Positions 1 through 8,678 are shown, numbered from the stretch's first letter. The stretch is 13,634 nt of DNA from Planctomycetaceae bacterium UBA4732 (GCA_002404095.1 DHJA01000061.1:1-13634), one strand, 5' to 3'. Translations and numbers: made by a program. The notes: a model not told the origin generated them from the sequence alone.

Positions 1-545
1 CCGAGGTTGCTGTGGGCCATGGCGAAGTCGGGCTGGATGTGCAGGGCCTTGTGGTACTCCGCGATCGCCTCGTCCAACTGGCCCTTGTCGTAGAGGGCGA
101 CGCCGAGGTCAATGTGGACATCGGCATTGTCGGGAAGGATGTGCAGGACCTTGCGGAACCCCGCGATCGCCTCGTCCAACTGGCCCTTTTTCTGGAGGGC
201 GAGGCCGAGGCCGCGGTGGGCCATGGCGAGATCGGGCTGGATTTGCAGGGCCTTGTGGTACTCCGCGATCGCCTCGTCCCACTGACCCTTGTCCAGGAGG
301 GCGTTGCCGAGATAGCTGTGGGCCTCGGCGAAGTCGGGCTTGATTTGCAGGGCCTTGTGGTACTCCGTGATCGCCTCGTCCAACTGACCCTTGCCCAGGA
401 GGGCGATGCCGAGGCTGCTGTGGGCCCCGGCGTCGTCGGGAAGGATGTGCAGGGCCTTGTGTAACTCCGCGATGGCCTCGTCCAACTGACCCTTGCCCAG
501 GAGGGCGATGCCGAGATTGTAGTGGGCATAGGCGTTGGGCCGGAC
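1..545 (-). repeat. Tandem 102-bp repeats encoding TPR units
   Basis: The same block (CCTTGTGGTACTCCGCGATC and close variants) recurs at 47, 149, 251, 353 and 455, exactly 102 bp (34 codons) apart. A more diverged unit follows near 557. Each unit encodes a TPR helix pair with the pattern GxALLxKGQLDEAIAEYHKAL. The repeats are nearly identical as DNA, not just as protein, which suggests recent unit duplication or gene conversion. Confidence 0.95.
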
Positions 546-2795
546 CATGAGTGCAGCCGTGTAGTATCGAATTGCCTCGTCCGTCGCAGGCGGCTTGGTT
601 TTACTGCAAGCATACGCCAACTGGAAGGCGATCCAGAAATCGCCGGGGCGCTGCTCGTTCGCTTCCTTTAGAAACTTCACTGCTTCCGCTGCCGCACCCA
701 ACTCGATTAGTGTCCTACCAATCAACACGAGTCTGGCCGTCGGTTGATCCTTCGCTTCAGGACTTAGAGCCAGCCGGCGCAAAACATCTAAGTCTTTCCG
801 CCGCGCGGCTGCGGTCCAGCGGTTTCGCCACGAGGCGGGGTCGGGGTCCGCAGCTTGCACAATGCGGCGAAGTTTCTCCCCTTGCTCCTTCGCCGTGAAA
901 TTCGACCAGTCGGCCAACGCGGCCAACAACTCCTCCCGGATGGCCCGCTGGTTAATGCGTGCAGCCGTCTCGTCCGCTCCCAGGGCGTCCCAGTCCTCGT
1001 CGTCCTTCCGGAACGCCGCCGCATACAGGGCAACCGCCCCCGCGTAATCGTAGCCGTTCTCATGGCCGGCGGCCGCAAGCTGGAAGCGGGCCGCCTCCAG
1101 CCGGGCGATCATGAGGCGGTCCCTCTCTGCCGCATCCAGTTCCGCGCGCAGGGCGTCCACCTGCGCCCGCAACTCGCCCGTGTCGTCCACGCCGCTGTTC
1201 AGCACCCCGTCGGCCCGCTTCACCGCCGACAGCGCCTCCACGATCGCCGCCTCCCATTTCGTCGGGTCGTCGTGCAGCCCCGCCGCCTGCTTGGCGAAGG
1301 CCATTGCCTCTTCAAGAGCCCCCGTCACGTCGCGCTCCGTGTTCGCCGCCTTCCGGGTGTGTTCCGTCGCCAGGCCCGCCTTCTCCGCAGCGCGGGCAGT
1401 GCTGTCCTGCTGATACCAGACCGCCGCTGCTCCGGCACCGGCGACCACCAGCATCACTGCAGCAGCCAGCCCCGCCCGCGACGGATACCGCTTGCACCAG
1501 CGCCACGCCCGTTCCACGCCGCCCACCGGCCTGGCCCGGATCGGCTCCCCGCCCTGGAAGCACCGCAGATCCTCCGCCAATGCCGCCGCCGTCGCATAAC
1601 GCTCGCCTGGCTCTTTCTGGAGGCACTTCAGGCAAATCGTCTCCAGGTCGCGCGGCGTCTTGGGCTGCAGCCGGCGCACCGGGACCGGATCCTCGGTCAG
1701 CACCTGCGCCAGTGTGTCGAGTACGTTCGGCGCCTTGAACGGCGGACGCCCGGTCAGGCATTCGTAGAGGATCGCGCCGAGAGCATAAACGTCCGCTGCC
1801 GGACCGACCTTTTTGCTCTTGCCGCTGGCCTGCTCGGGCGCCATGTAGGGCGGGCTGCCCAGGATAACGCCGGATAGGGTCTGTCCCTGTTCGATTTCGA
1901 GTTTCTTCGCCAACCCGAAATCGCTGATCTTGGGCGCGCCGTCCTCCCCAAGAAGGATGTTGGCCGGCTTCAGATCGCGGTGAACGACGTGCTTGTCGTG
2001 CGCCGCGTGTATCGCCCGCGCCAGGGTTTCGACCAGGGCGGCCGCCTCCAGCGGCGGCAGCGGCAACCCTCCCGGTTTCTTCTCCAACGACCCGCCGACG
2101 CAATACTCCATCGAGAAGAAGGGCAGCCCGCCGTGCTCGCCGACCTCATGGATTTGCACGATATTAGGATGCTGCAAACGGGCGACGGCCTTCGCTTCGG
2201 TACGGAAGCGGGCGATATCTTCCGGTCCCGCCTGCTGCCCCGATCGGAGGGTCTTTAACGCGACGAAGCGCTTGGCCTTTATCTGCCAGGCCTTGTAAAC
2301 GACGCCCATGCCGCCGTGGCCCAGCTCGCCGAGTATCTCGTAACCGGGGACAAGCACCAGGCCGCCTGGGGGAGCCGTCTTGTCGCCTGTATCCTTCCTT
2401 TCGCCTTCGACGCTCGACTCGGCGGCCCGCTGGTAGTCGATTGTTGACGCCGCGGCGAAACCGGCCTCGTCCGCCGGGGCCGGTCTGCTCCGGCCGGGCG
2501 CGAGGCGCGAGGAAAGGACGTCCTCCAGCCAGGCCGCGTCCAGCGAGGGGAAGAAGTCGAGGTATTCCTGCGGTTGCGGGTTCTCGTGGGCGAGGCGGCG
2601 ATAATGAATCTCCAAATAGATGAGTTCTGGCAGCAGGGCGGCGCGGTCGGAAGCCGCGGCCCCGCTCAAGAAAGCCGGGATGGAGGGACGCTCGCCGGCC
2701 TTCCACGCGGCCTCGAAGGGCCGGCACGCCTGGTCCACGCGGATTAACAGAGACAGCGGAGAGGGTTCGTCGCACGGCAGAGACTGTTCGTTCAC
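1..2795 (-). CDS. Ser/Thr protein kinase with C-terminal TPR repeats (3' end outside window)
   Basis: Membrane-anchored Hanks-type kinase, expected to phosphorylate proteins on Ser/Thr. I translated this frame by hand; it is open from a GTG at 2795 to the left edge (931 codons). The kinase domain covers about residues 149-415: glycine loop GHGGMGVVYKAW (~158-169), VALKTL with the ATP lysine (~179), HRDLKPAN (~271-278), DFG (~291), and APE in YMAPEQ (~318). A hydrophobic segment (~438-461, AGLAAAVMLVVAGAGAAAVW) is a likely single membrane helix. A long helical region follows, then at least six TPR units from about residue 715 on. Residues 1-110 form the N-terminal module usual in planctomycete kinases. 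The GTG start overlaps the sigma factor stop (GTGA), so translation is probably coupled, and the kinase may control that sigma factor or its regulon (inference). Substrates are unknown. Confidence 0.93.
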   Translation of the reverse strand, partial: MNEQSLPCDEPSPLSLLIRVDQACRPFEAAWKAGERPSIPAFLSGAAASDRAALLPELIYLEIHYRRLAHENPQPQEYLDFFPSLDAAWLEDVLSSRLAPGRSRPAPADEAGFAAASTIDYQRAAESSVEGERKDTGDKTAPPGGLVLVPGYEILGELGHGGMGVVYKAWQIKAKRFVALKTLRSGQQAGPEDIARFRTEAKAVARLQHPNIVQIHEVGEHGGLPFFSMEYCVGGSLEKKPGGLPLPPLEAAALVETLARAIHAAHDKHVVHRDLKPANILLGEDGAPKISDFGLAKKLEIEQGQTLSGVILGSPPYMAPEQASGKSKKVGPAADVYALGAILYECLTGRPPFKAPNVLDTLAQVLTEDPVPVRRLQPKTPRDLETICLKCLQKEPGERYATAAALAEDLRCFQGGEPIRARPVGGVERAWRWCKRYPSRAGLAAAVMLVVAGAGAAAVWYQQDSTARAAEKAGLATEHTRKAANTERDVTGALEEAMAFAKQAAGLHDDPTKWEAAIVEALSAVKRADGVLNSGVDDTGELRAQVDALRAELDAAERDRLMIARLEAARFQLAAAGHENGYDYAGAVALYAAAFRKDDEDWDALGADETAARINQRAIREELLAALADWSNFTAKEQGEKLRRIVQAADPDPASWRNRWTAAARRKDLDVLRRLALSPEAKDQPTARLVLIGRTLIELGAAAEAVKFLKEANEQRPGDFWIAFQLAYACSKTKPPATDEAIRYYTAALMVRPNAYAHYNLGIALLGKGQLDEAIAELHKALHILPDDAGAHSSLGIALLGKGQLDEAITEYHKALQIKPDFAEAHSYLGNALLDKGQWDEAIAEYHKALQIQPDLAMAHRGLGLALQKKGQLDEAIAGFRKVLHILPDNADVHIDLGVALYDKGQLDEAIAEYHKALHIQPDFAMAHSNL

Positions 2796-3382
2796 ATCAC
2801 ACCTTCACTTTCCCAGAGGCCGCGGATAATGGCGAGCCAGCGCTTCACCGTGCGTGGGGCGCGGCCGAGTTGGACGGCGATCTCTTCCACAGTGTAACCT
2901 TCCATCCGCCGCAGGGCGACGGATTCCAGCTCGGCGTCCGCCAACTTGCGCAACAGCCGCCGGCACACTTCGGCCATCTCCGCCGCGAATTCCGGGTCCG
3001 GCTCTCGGCTCAGGACGCGGTCGAGGAGGCCGTCCTCCGACTCCTGCCCGCCTCCCGCTCCCCGAGGAACGCGCTTCAGGCGCGCTTCGTCGCGCACCAG
3101 GTTGGCGGCCTTGCGGGCGGTGAGGACCACCAGCAGCCGCCACAGGCTCTCGCGGTCCACCAAGTCCGGGAACCGACCCTGCTCCGCGCAACGACAGAAG
3201 CCGTCAAAGGCGCTTAGCGCCACGTCCTCCTCGTCGGCGGCGCGGCGTGGGGCGCCCTGGAGTTTCTTGCGGGCCAGGGCCACGAGGCGGCGGAAGTAGC
3301 GTTCCCAGAGTTGCTGCGCCGCGGCCGGGTCGCCGGCCCGGAGTTTCTCCAGCAAGTGGGTGATGGAGCCGTCGGACGGCAT
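2792..3382 (-). CDS. ECF-type RNA polymerase sigma factor
   Basis: A 196-aa sigma-70 family protein of the extracytoplasmic-function type, expected to direct RNA polymerase to a specific regulon. Region 2 lies at about residues 20-100 (LWERYFRRLVALARKKL onward). Region 4 is at about 135-190, with the helix-turn-helix in YTVEEIAVQLGRAPRTVKRW (163-182). It best fits the Sigma70_ECF type (PF07638) that is expanded in planctomycetes. The frame is open further upstream to 3709, but I chose ATG 3382 because GGAGG lies 10 nt before it and the homologous part begins here. The stop overlaps the kinase start, so sigma factor and kinase form a coupled pair. This pairing is common in planctomycetes, where TPR kinases often adjoin such sigma genes; I see no anti-sigma gene. 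Confidence 0.9.
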   Translation of the reverse strand: MPSDGSITHLLEKLRAGDPAAAQQLWERYFRRLVALARKKLQGAPRRAADEEDVALSAFDGFCRCAEQGRFPDLVDRESLWRLLVVLTARKAANLVRDEARLKRVPRGAGGGQESEDGLLDRVLSREPDPEFAAEMAEVCRRLLRKLADAELESVALRRMEGYTVEEIAVQLGRAPRTVKRWLAIIRGLWESEGVM

Positions 3383-3744
3383 CTGTCGAGAACCTCCGCA
3401 GTTCGGGCATGAGGGACCGGGTCGTGCCGATTCTAACCGCCCGCGGCGGATAAGCAACGGCGCCGGTAGAAATAACCGCCTCCCCGGAGGACGCCCGTCC
3501 CCCTGGCGAGCATGGCCGGCCACATAGCCCGCGGCGAACGGTGACGGGCGGAAGCCCCTGGAGGGTAATACCCGTTCGGGCCGGAAAGGGGCCACGGGCA
3601 AATAATAATCTCGCTCGTAGATATTTGTGTCCCCTGGGAAGGGCCGAAGGGTATTGCCCTGAAAGAGGGGAAAGGACGGCAGGCCGAAACCTGCCGACTC
3701 GTAGTTCAACCCTCTCCAACCCGTCTTTGACTTGGAGGATTCCC
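3383..3744. other. Non-coding, hairpin-rich divergent region
   Basis: No gene is supported over these 362 bp, which separate the sigma factor (leftward) from the 49-aa gene (rightward), so promoters for both should lie here. The plus strand can fold: a 7-bp stem CGGCAGG/CCTGCCG at 3677-3696 with loop CCGAAA, a short GGGT-AAT-ACCC hairpin near 3566, and GGGTATTGCCC near 3650. An AT-rich patch (AAATAATAATC, about 3600) stands out in this GC-rich DNA and could hold a promoter. The structure may be a leader RNA of the 49-aa gene, but I could not match it to a known riboswitch. Confidence 0.4.
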
Positions 3745-3894
3745 ATGTTGATGTTGAATGGCCAGCTCGCGCGTCGTTCCACGAACCGGGTTACGGGAGC
3801 CGTCGTCGCCCCGTTGGCGCCGGTGACTTCGGTCGCCTACTGGGCCTTGTTTCTTAGCGCTCTGCTCCGAGCGCTGTCCGTCTCGGCGGCGTAA
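3745..3894 (+). CDS. Small hypothetical protein (49 aa)
   Basis: I do not recognise this gene. It begins MLMLNGQLARRSTNRV and has a mildly hydrophobic second half (VAYWALFLSALLRALSVSA) that could be one membrane-associated helix. The N-terminal part is basic, so the whole resembles a small membrane peptide or a signal-like sequence. The main support is a very good ribosome binding site, GGAGG at 3734-3738, six bases before the ATG. The frame is open much further upstream (to 3541), but that upstream part lies in the structured leader. The 82-aa gene follows after 56 bp on the same strand and may be co-transcribed. Confidence 0.5.
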   Translation: MLMLNGQLARRSTNRVTGAVVAPLAPVTSVAYWALFLSALLRALSVSAA

Positions 3895-3950
3895 CGGTCA
3901 CCCTGGACGGATGCAACCGCGATCCCAAGGAGCGGTCGGGGGAAACGATC

Positions 3951-4199
3951 ATGGACCACGCGCATGCCGAGTCCGAAATCCTGTGGAGGCGGTTGCAGGA
4001 ACTGCTGCTCCGTCACCTATGGGCGGCTCATATTCCGGTGTGGCCCGGCGCGGACGGGATAACGCTGGAGGCAGTCCTGCGGACCTACCCGCAGGCCGTT
4101 GCCGACGGCCGTGTACCAAGCCCGGCACAATTGCTGGCGGAACACCCGGATCTGGAACAGCAACTGGCGATCTTCTTCACGGACCCGGATCGACTCTAG
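3951..4199 (+). CDS. Small protein resembling the N-terminal module of planctomycete kinases (82 aa)
   Basis: No catalytic domain is present. The second half (VLRTYPQAVADGRVPSPAQL, then LAEHPDLEQQLAIFFTDPDR) resembles the region just before the kinase domain in many planctomycete Ser/Thr kinases, which typically reads like 'G..P....LL..HP.L...L..FF'. Here the gene stops right after that motif, so it is either a stand-alone partner module or the remnant of a lost kinase gene. A purine-rich stretch (GGGGGAAA) lies a few bases before the ATG. After the stop comes a palindrome and the convergent glycosylphosphotransferase gene. The similarity is recalled, not computed. Confidence 0.6.
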   Translation: MDHAHAESEILWRRLQELLLRHLWAAHIPVWPGADGITLEAVLRTYPQAVADGRVPSPAQLLAEHPDLEQQLAIFFTDPDRL

Positions 4200-4249
4200 T
4201 CCCGCGAGAGGCCACTCTTCGCAACAACACTCTCTTTACGGTCAAGACG

Positions 4250-4328
4250 GATTCACCACAAAGAACACAAAGAAAAATGATCCCTTCTTTGTATTTCCTT
4301 TGCGTTCTTTGTGTCCTTGTGGTGAATC
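4250..4328. repeat. TTCACCACAAAG-type palindrome, possible bidirectional terminator or MITE-like unit
   Basis: The arm GATTCACCACAAAGAACAC (from 4250) is the near-perfect inverse of the right arm ending GTCCTTGTGGTGAATC (4328). The arms are about 24 bp and differ by one indel and a mismatch. The loop is AT-rich, unlike its GC-rich surroundings. It sits exactly between two convergent genes, so it could end transcription from both sides. Palindromes with this core occur in several bacterial phyla as scattered short repeats (from memory, not checked here). The short open frames across it (reading like TQRTQRK and FLCVLCVL) are by-products. Confidence 0.75.
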
Positions 4329-4334
4329 TGCTTT

Positions 4335-5729
4335 TCAATAGGCGTTGCGATGAATAATGCCGTGAAACAGCGTCATCCACAGGATGCGCAAGTCGAGCCA
4401 CGGCGTCCAGTGCGTGATGTAATACAGGTCATACTGGAGCCGTTTTCGCAGCGATGTGTTGCCGCGCCAGCCGTGGACTTGCGCCCAGCCGGTGATGCCG
4501 GCTTTGACGCAGTGGCGCGACATATAGTTGGGGATGGTCTTGCGGAAGCGCTGGATGAACACCGGCCGTTCCGGCCGCGGCCCGACTAGACTCATATCCC
4601 CTCTCAAAACATTGAATAACTGCGGCAGCTCGTCGAGGCTGGTGCGGCGCAGAAAGGCGCCGAATAGCGTGCGCCGCGCATCGTTTTTGACCGCCCAGAC
4701 GGCGCCGGTCTGCTGTTCGGCGTTGGCGGCCATGCTGCGGAACTTGAGCATGTGGAACGACCGACCGTTGAGGCCGCAACGCTCTTGACCGTAGAACACA
4801 GGGCCGGGACTGGTCAGTTTCACCAAGACGGCCAGCAGCGACAGCAGCGGCGACAGCACCAGCAAGCCGATCAGCGCCAAAATCACGTCCATAACTCGCT
4901 TAAAGACGACGTTCAGGCCGAAGTGCGGGCTTTCGCGCAGGCCGACGATGGGTAGGCCGTCCAGGTTGGTCGTGGTCAACGACAGGCCGGCCAGGTTGGG
5001 CACGTCGGCCACGAGGCGGACTTCGACCATCGATTGCGACAGTACATCAAAAACGCGGCGGGCGTCGGCGTAGCGGTTGAGCGGCAGGGCGATGAAGACA
5101 TGCTCGATGGCATATTGCTGAATCAGTTGCGGCAGCTGGGCCACGCTACCGAGTACGTCGAGGTCGCCGCACATCGGGCCGGTGCGATCATCGACAAAGC
5201 CGATGTTTTTAATGCCCATCCAGTTGGCCTTGCGCAAGGAGCGGGCGGTCTTGCGCGCGACGCGGCCGACGCCGACGATTAGGCAATAGCTCTGGTTGTA
5301 GCCGCGGCTGCGCAGGGTGCGCAAGCCAGCCCAGACAAAGCGGCGACCCGTCAACACCAGGAAGCAAGCCGCGACCCAGAACAGAGCCATGACGCCGCGC
5401 GATTCGTAGGGGTCGTGGCGGAAAAAGGTGGAGGCCAGCACCAATAGGGCCAGCAGCGTCACGCCCTTGAGGACGCCGACGACTTCCTCGCGCAGGCGCC
5501 GCAGGCGGTCGATGGCGTATTGGCCGGTGACGTGGAAGGAGACGGCCGACAGCAGCAGGACGAGCGGCAGGTTGATCCAGCAGAGCGACCAGTCGGGCGT
5601 GGCTTTCGTGACCGGAATCCAGCCGGCGTCGAAGCGGACGATGTAGGCGCCGCACCACGCCAGGGCGGTCATGAACAGGTCGCAGAGCAGGAACGACGCG
5701 GTCAAGATTTGGCTGCGGCGTTTAAACAT
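4335..5729 (-). CDS. Undecaprenyl-phosphate sugar (glucose-type) phosphotransferase
   Basis: A 464-aa membrane enzyme that transfers a sugar-1-phosphate from a nucleotide sugar to undecaprenyl phosphate, the first step of an exopolysaccharide repeat unit (WcaJ/EpsL type; the sugar cannot be told from sequence). The N-terminal half has about four membrane helices and then a Rossmann-like CoA-binding domain ([10 protein letters not shown]). A further hydrophobic segment ([20 protein letters not shown]) leads into the catalytic domain. There I see [51 protein letters not shown] and [13 protein letters not shown], all family hallmarks. The frame is open up to 5984, but ATG 5729 is preferred: AAGGGG lies before it, the family length fits, and the extension is unlike protein. 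It is transcribed divergently from recA; no other polysaccharide gene is in the window. Confidence 0.94.
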   Translation of the reverse strand: MFKRRSQILTASFLLCDLFMTALAWCGAYIVRFDAGWIPVTKATPDWSLCWINLPLVLLLSAVSFHVTGQYAIDRLRRLREEVVGVLKGVTLLALLVLASTFFRHDPYESRGVMALFWVAACFLVLTGRRFVWAGLRTLRSRGYNQSYCLIVGVGRVARKTARSLRKANWMGIKNIGFVDDRTGPMCGDLDVLGSVAQLPQLIQQYAIEHVFIALPLNRYADARRVFDVLSQSMVEVRLVADVPNLAGLSLTTTNLDGLPIVGLRESPHFGLNVVFKRVMDVILALIGLLVLSPLLSLLAVLVKLTSPGPVFYGQERCGLNGRSFHMLKFRSMAANAEQQTGAVWAVKNDARRTLFGAFLRRTSLDELPQLFNVLRGDMSLVGPRPERPVFIQRFRKTIPNYMSRHCVKAGITGWAQVHGWRGNTSLRKRLQYDLYYITHWTPWLDLRILWMTLFHGIIHRNAY

Positions 5730-5982
5730 GACGGCCCCTTCCGTGGGGAGAAGGAAGGCCGGCCGCGCGCCGTCGGGGCGGCGTGAGCGCCCGGTCACGG
5801 CCGGGGAGTTTAGCAGGGAGGGCGAACCGACGGCAAGGCCAACCCTCTGCGCTCCCCCGCATGAATTCTTCGCTGCTAACCTTGTGTACATCTTCCCATC
5901 AGTTAGACTAATACCCTTATAGGAGAATCCGCAAACAACGTAGCGCGGCCGCGGCCGCGCCGATACTCTGCGAGGAAAAGAC
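5730..5982. promoter_or_regulatory. Divergent promoter region and recA leader
   Basis: This region holds the promoters of the glycosylphosphotransferase (leftward) and recA (rightward). The part from about 5860 to 5940 is AT-richer and contains TTGTGT (5881-5886) and TTAGACTAAT, which could be promoter elements but fit the sigma-70 consensus only weakly. I see no E. coli-type LexA box. At 5943-5960 the leader holds a perfect 18-bp palindrome (GCGCGGCCGCGGCCGCGC), about 22 bp before the recA start. GAGGAAA just before the ATG is the ribosome binding site. Confidence 0.5.
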
Positions 5983-7089
<1,107 letters not shown>

Positions 7090-7140
7090 GTCTAACTAGG
7101 GGAATGCCACGGCGAGCGGCGAGGCTCTAAGCCCGCCGTC

Positions 7141-7169
7141 CGAGCCGCCGGGATAAACCCGGCGGCTCG
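7141..7169 (+). terminator. Strong hairpin after recA (possible terminator or repeat unit)
   Basis: A perfect 12-bp stem, CGAGCCGCCGGG paired with CCCGGCGGCTCG, around the loop ATAAA, about 50 bp after the recA stop. No T-run follows, so it is not a textbook intrinsic terminator. It could help stop recA transcription or be a copy of a scattered GC-rich palindromic repeat. Confidence 0.55.
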
Positions 7170-7216
7170 CCTGGCGCTTATCCAAAGCTGGCTTAAGTAG
7201 GCGGTCGCGGAAGAGG

Positions 7217-7245
7217 TTGACGCTCGCTCGCTGTTGCTTTACATT
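7217..7245 (+). promoter_or_regulatory. Sigma-70 promoter of tRNA-Phe
   Basis: -35 TTGACG (7217-7222), a 17-bp spacer, and -10 TACATT (7240-7245). The expected start lies near the first base of the mature tRNA (7256), so the 5' leader would be very short. Confidence 0.7.
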
Positions 7246-7255
7246 GAAGCGCATC

Positions 7256-7328
7256 GGACAGATAGCTCAGTTGGTAGAGCGAAGGACTGAAAATCCTTAG
7301 GTCCCCGGTTCAAGCCCGGGTCTGTCCA
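7256..7328 (+). tRNA. tRNA-Phe (anticodon GAA)
   Basis: A full cloverleaf can be read: acceptor GGACAGA/TCTGTCC, D-arm GCTC...GAGC, anticodon stem AAGGA/TCCTT with loop CTGAAAA (anticodon GAA), variable loop AGGTC, T-arm CCCGG-TTCAAGC-CCGGG, and discriminator A at 7328. CCA is not encoded. The 3' half (from 7284) is also the attachment site of the integrated element, which restores the gene, so this copy should be functional. Confidence 0.96.
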
Positions 7329-7331
7329 CTT
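7284..7331 (+). repeat. attL (tRNA-Phe 3' half)
   Basis: This runs from the anticodon stem GGACTGAAAATCCTTAGGTC through the T-arm and acceptor to CACTT just after the tRNA. It is repeated at 13133-13180 with three differences (C/A and GG/TT). The differences fall in the T-stem and are tolerated only in the non-functional attR copy. Confidence 0.93.
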
Positions 7332-7378
7332 GACAGGATAAGGACTTACGGCAAATCTTGTCCAAGGGCAAGAAGCCC

Positions 7379-7400
7379 GTCCCTCCATCATCCCTCAATT
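7379..7400 (+). promoter_or_regulatory. Candidate integrase arm-type sites, left end
   Basis: Two tandem 11-bp units, GTCCCTCCATC (7379-7389) and ATCCCTCAATT (7390-7400). They sit between attL and the integrase stop codon. The same 11-bp unit occurs three times near attR in the same orientation, as expected for arm sites bound by an integrase N-terminal domain. The function is inferred. Confidence 0.5.
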
Positions 7401-7407
7401 GGGCGTT

Positions 7408-8628
7408 TTAAACCCCGCCCGCGGCCGTCTTCCCTTTCAGCACGTCCGGAACGTGGAGCGATGCCACGGCCTGGTCCATCTGCCGCGCCATGTTGATGTA
7501 CTTCTGTGTCGTCGAATAGCTCTTGTGGCGCATGAGCGCCTGTAGCGCGTCGGCGGATAATTTGTCCGCGTTCATCGTGGCGAACGCCCGGCGAAGGTCG
7601 TGGAAGGCGTAGACGTGACAGTGCCGGTTGTGTTCGTGCTGCTCTCGGCAAGGCAGGTGAACCTCGGCCTTCTCCTGGATGCGGGCGAACTCGTCGTACA
7701 GCGTCCGCTCGTGGCGGTTCCACGGAAGAACCGTCGGGCCGAACGTCGGCACGCGCCTCAGGTGTTCGACAACCACGGGATGTAGCTTGACCAGCGCATC
7801 CCGCTTGCCTTTGTTGTCGTCCCAGCGGGTGATGACCGTGCCGGCGTCCATGTCCAGATCCTCGCGCCGCATGGCGATCATGTCGCCGATCTGCCAGCCG
7901 GTCATGTACGCCACAACCAGCAACCCGTGACACGGTATTTGAGTCCATCATGCGACATCGATCCGCCAGCCGGTCATGTACGCCACAACCAGCAACGCCC
8001 TCCACCAGTCGGCCGGCGTAACGTTCGGTATGTCGTCCGGCGACCGGGCCGCATAGATCGCGGCGAAGTGGTCGCCGGTTACATACCTCGGAAGTCTGCC
8101 CGGCTCGCGCAGCATCCGGAATCGCGGCACGATGGGCAGGTAACCCCAATCCTTTGCGATGTTGAGGGCGGCGCGGATGTGGCGCAGCTCCTTGTTGACC
8201 GTTGCCGGCGACACGACTGAACCGCGACGGCGCCCCCGCTCCGTCCGCCGCTTGGCAATGTAGTGATCGACGTGCCGGGCCGCGATGAAGTGGGTCTTGA
8301 TGGGATTCACCAGCCGCTCGAAATGGCTCAGGGCGTTGATCGTCAGTTCTCGCGTGCCGTACCCCATGCCCGGCGCGATCTTTTCCTGCCACTCTCGCCG
8401 GAAGTCTTTCCAGAGTGCGTTGGCCTCCCCCTGGTAGGTTCCCGTCGTCAACTGGGCCTCGACCTTGCGACGGAGCTTCTCCGCGTTCCGCCTGCCCTCA
8501 AGCCCCGGCCCGCACGACTTGCACCGCCGCCTGCCCTCGGGGTCGATCCAACCGACGTACCAGCTTGCCTTGTCGGCGCCGTGTTTCTTGGCCTGCTTAA
8601 AATCTTGGTAAATCCACGCGCTGGACAT
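7408..8628 (-). pseudogene. Tyrosine recombinase (integrase), split by a 72-bp insertion with stop
   Basis: An integrase of about 382 aa that would insert and excise the element at tRNA-Phe. The N-terminal part (MSSAWIYQDF, start ATG 8628 with AGGAA upstream) covers a CKSCG motif, the SAM-like core-binding domain and the start of the catalytic domain, ending ALLVVAYMTGWRIDVA-stop (stop at 7948). After a 72-bp insertion in the same frame, LLVVAYMTGW is repeated and the rest follows to 7408: HDLRR (HxxR), LMRHKS and the nucleophile Tyr in TTQKYINMA. The second copy reads TGWQIGDM, with Gln where the family has the first catalytic Arg; the truncated first copy has Arg (TGWRI). The second half could start at a TTG (7923), but would lack the DNA-binding half and this Arg. 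Confidence 0.88.
7888..7996. repeat. 37-bp direct repeat inside the integrase gene
   Basis: Copies at 7888-7924 and 7960-7996 differ at one base (T or C at the fifth position). The 35 bp between them are not an obvious copy of either flank and begin with the small palindrome CCGTGACACGG. The offset is 72 bp, so the reading frame is kept, but the inserted part brings in a TGA. Confidence 0.92.
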
Positions 8629-8643
8629 GGGGAGCGTTCCTTT

Positions 8644-8678
8644 CTCAGAACGGCCGGCGCCGCCCTCCCGGTTCTGAG
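8644..8678. promoter_or_regulatory. Inverted repeat just upstream of the integrase start
   Basis: CTCAGAAC (8644-8651) and GTTCTGAG (8671-8678) form a perfect 8-bp inverted repeat around a GC-rich 19-nt centre. It lies 16 bp before the integrase ATG, so it could be an operator or a leader hairpin that limits integrase expression. Confidence 0.4.

Noticed and set aside
855..1877. 340-codon open frame on the plus strand
   Set aside because: It lies codon-for-codon antisense to the kinase gene, whose motifs are unmistakable; long antisense frames are expected at this GC content.
3383..3744. Cobalamin or c-di-GMP riboswitch
   Set aside because: The GGCAGG...CCTGCC hairpin recalls a B12 box, but the other conserved cobalamin elements are missing, and the GEMM-type core does not fit either.
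5880..5935. LexA/SOS box before recA
   Set aside because: No CTGT-N8-ACAG or GAAC-N4-GTTC palindrome is present; TTAGACTAA alone is too short to call.
7141..7169. Classical intrinsic terminator of recA
   Set aside because: The stem is strong but no T-run follows, so it is listed only as a possible terminator.
7388..8392. 334-codon minus-strand frame spanning the broken integrase
   Set aside because: It is a different frame of the same DNA, rich in Arg and His and without domain features. It is open only because the 72-bp insertion keeps all frames in phase.
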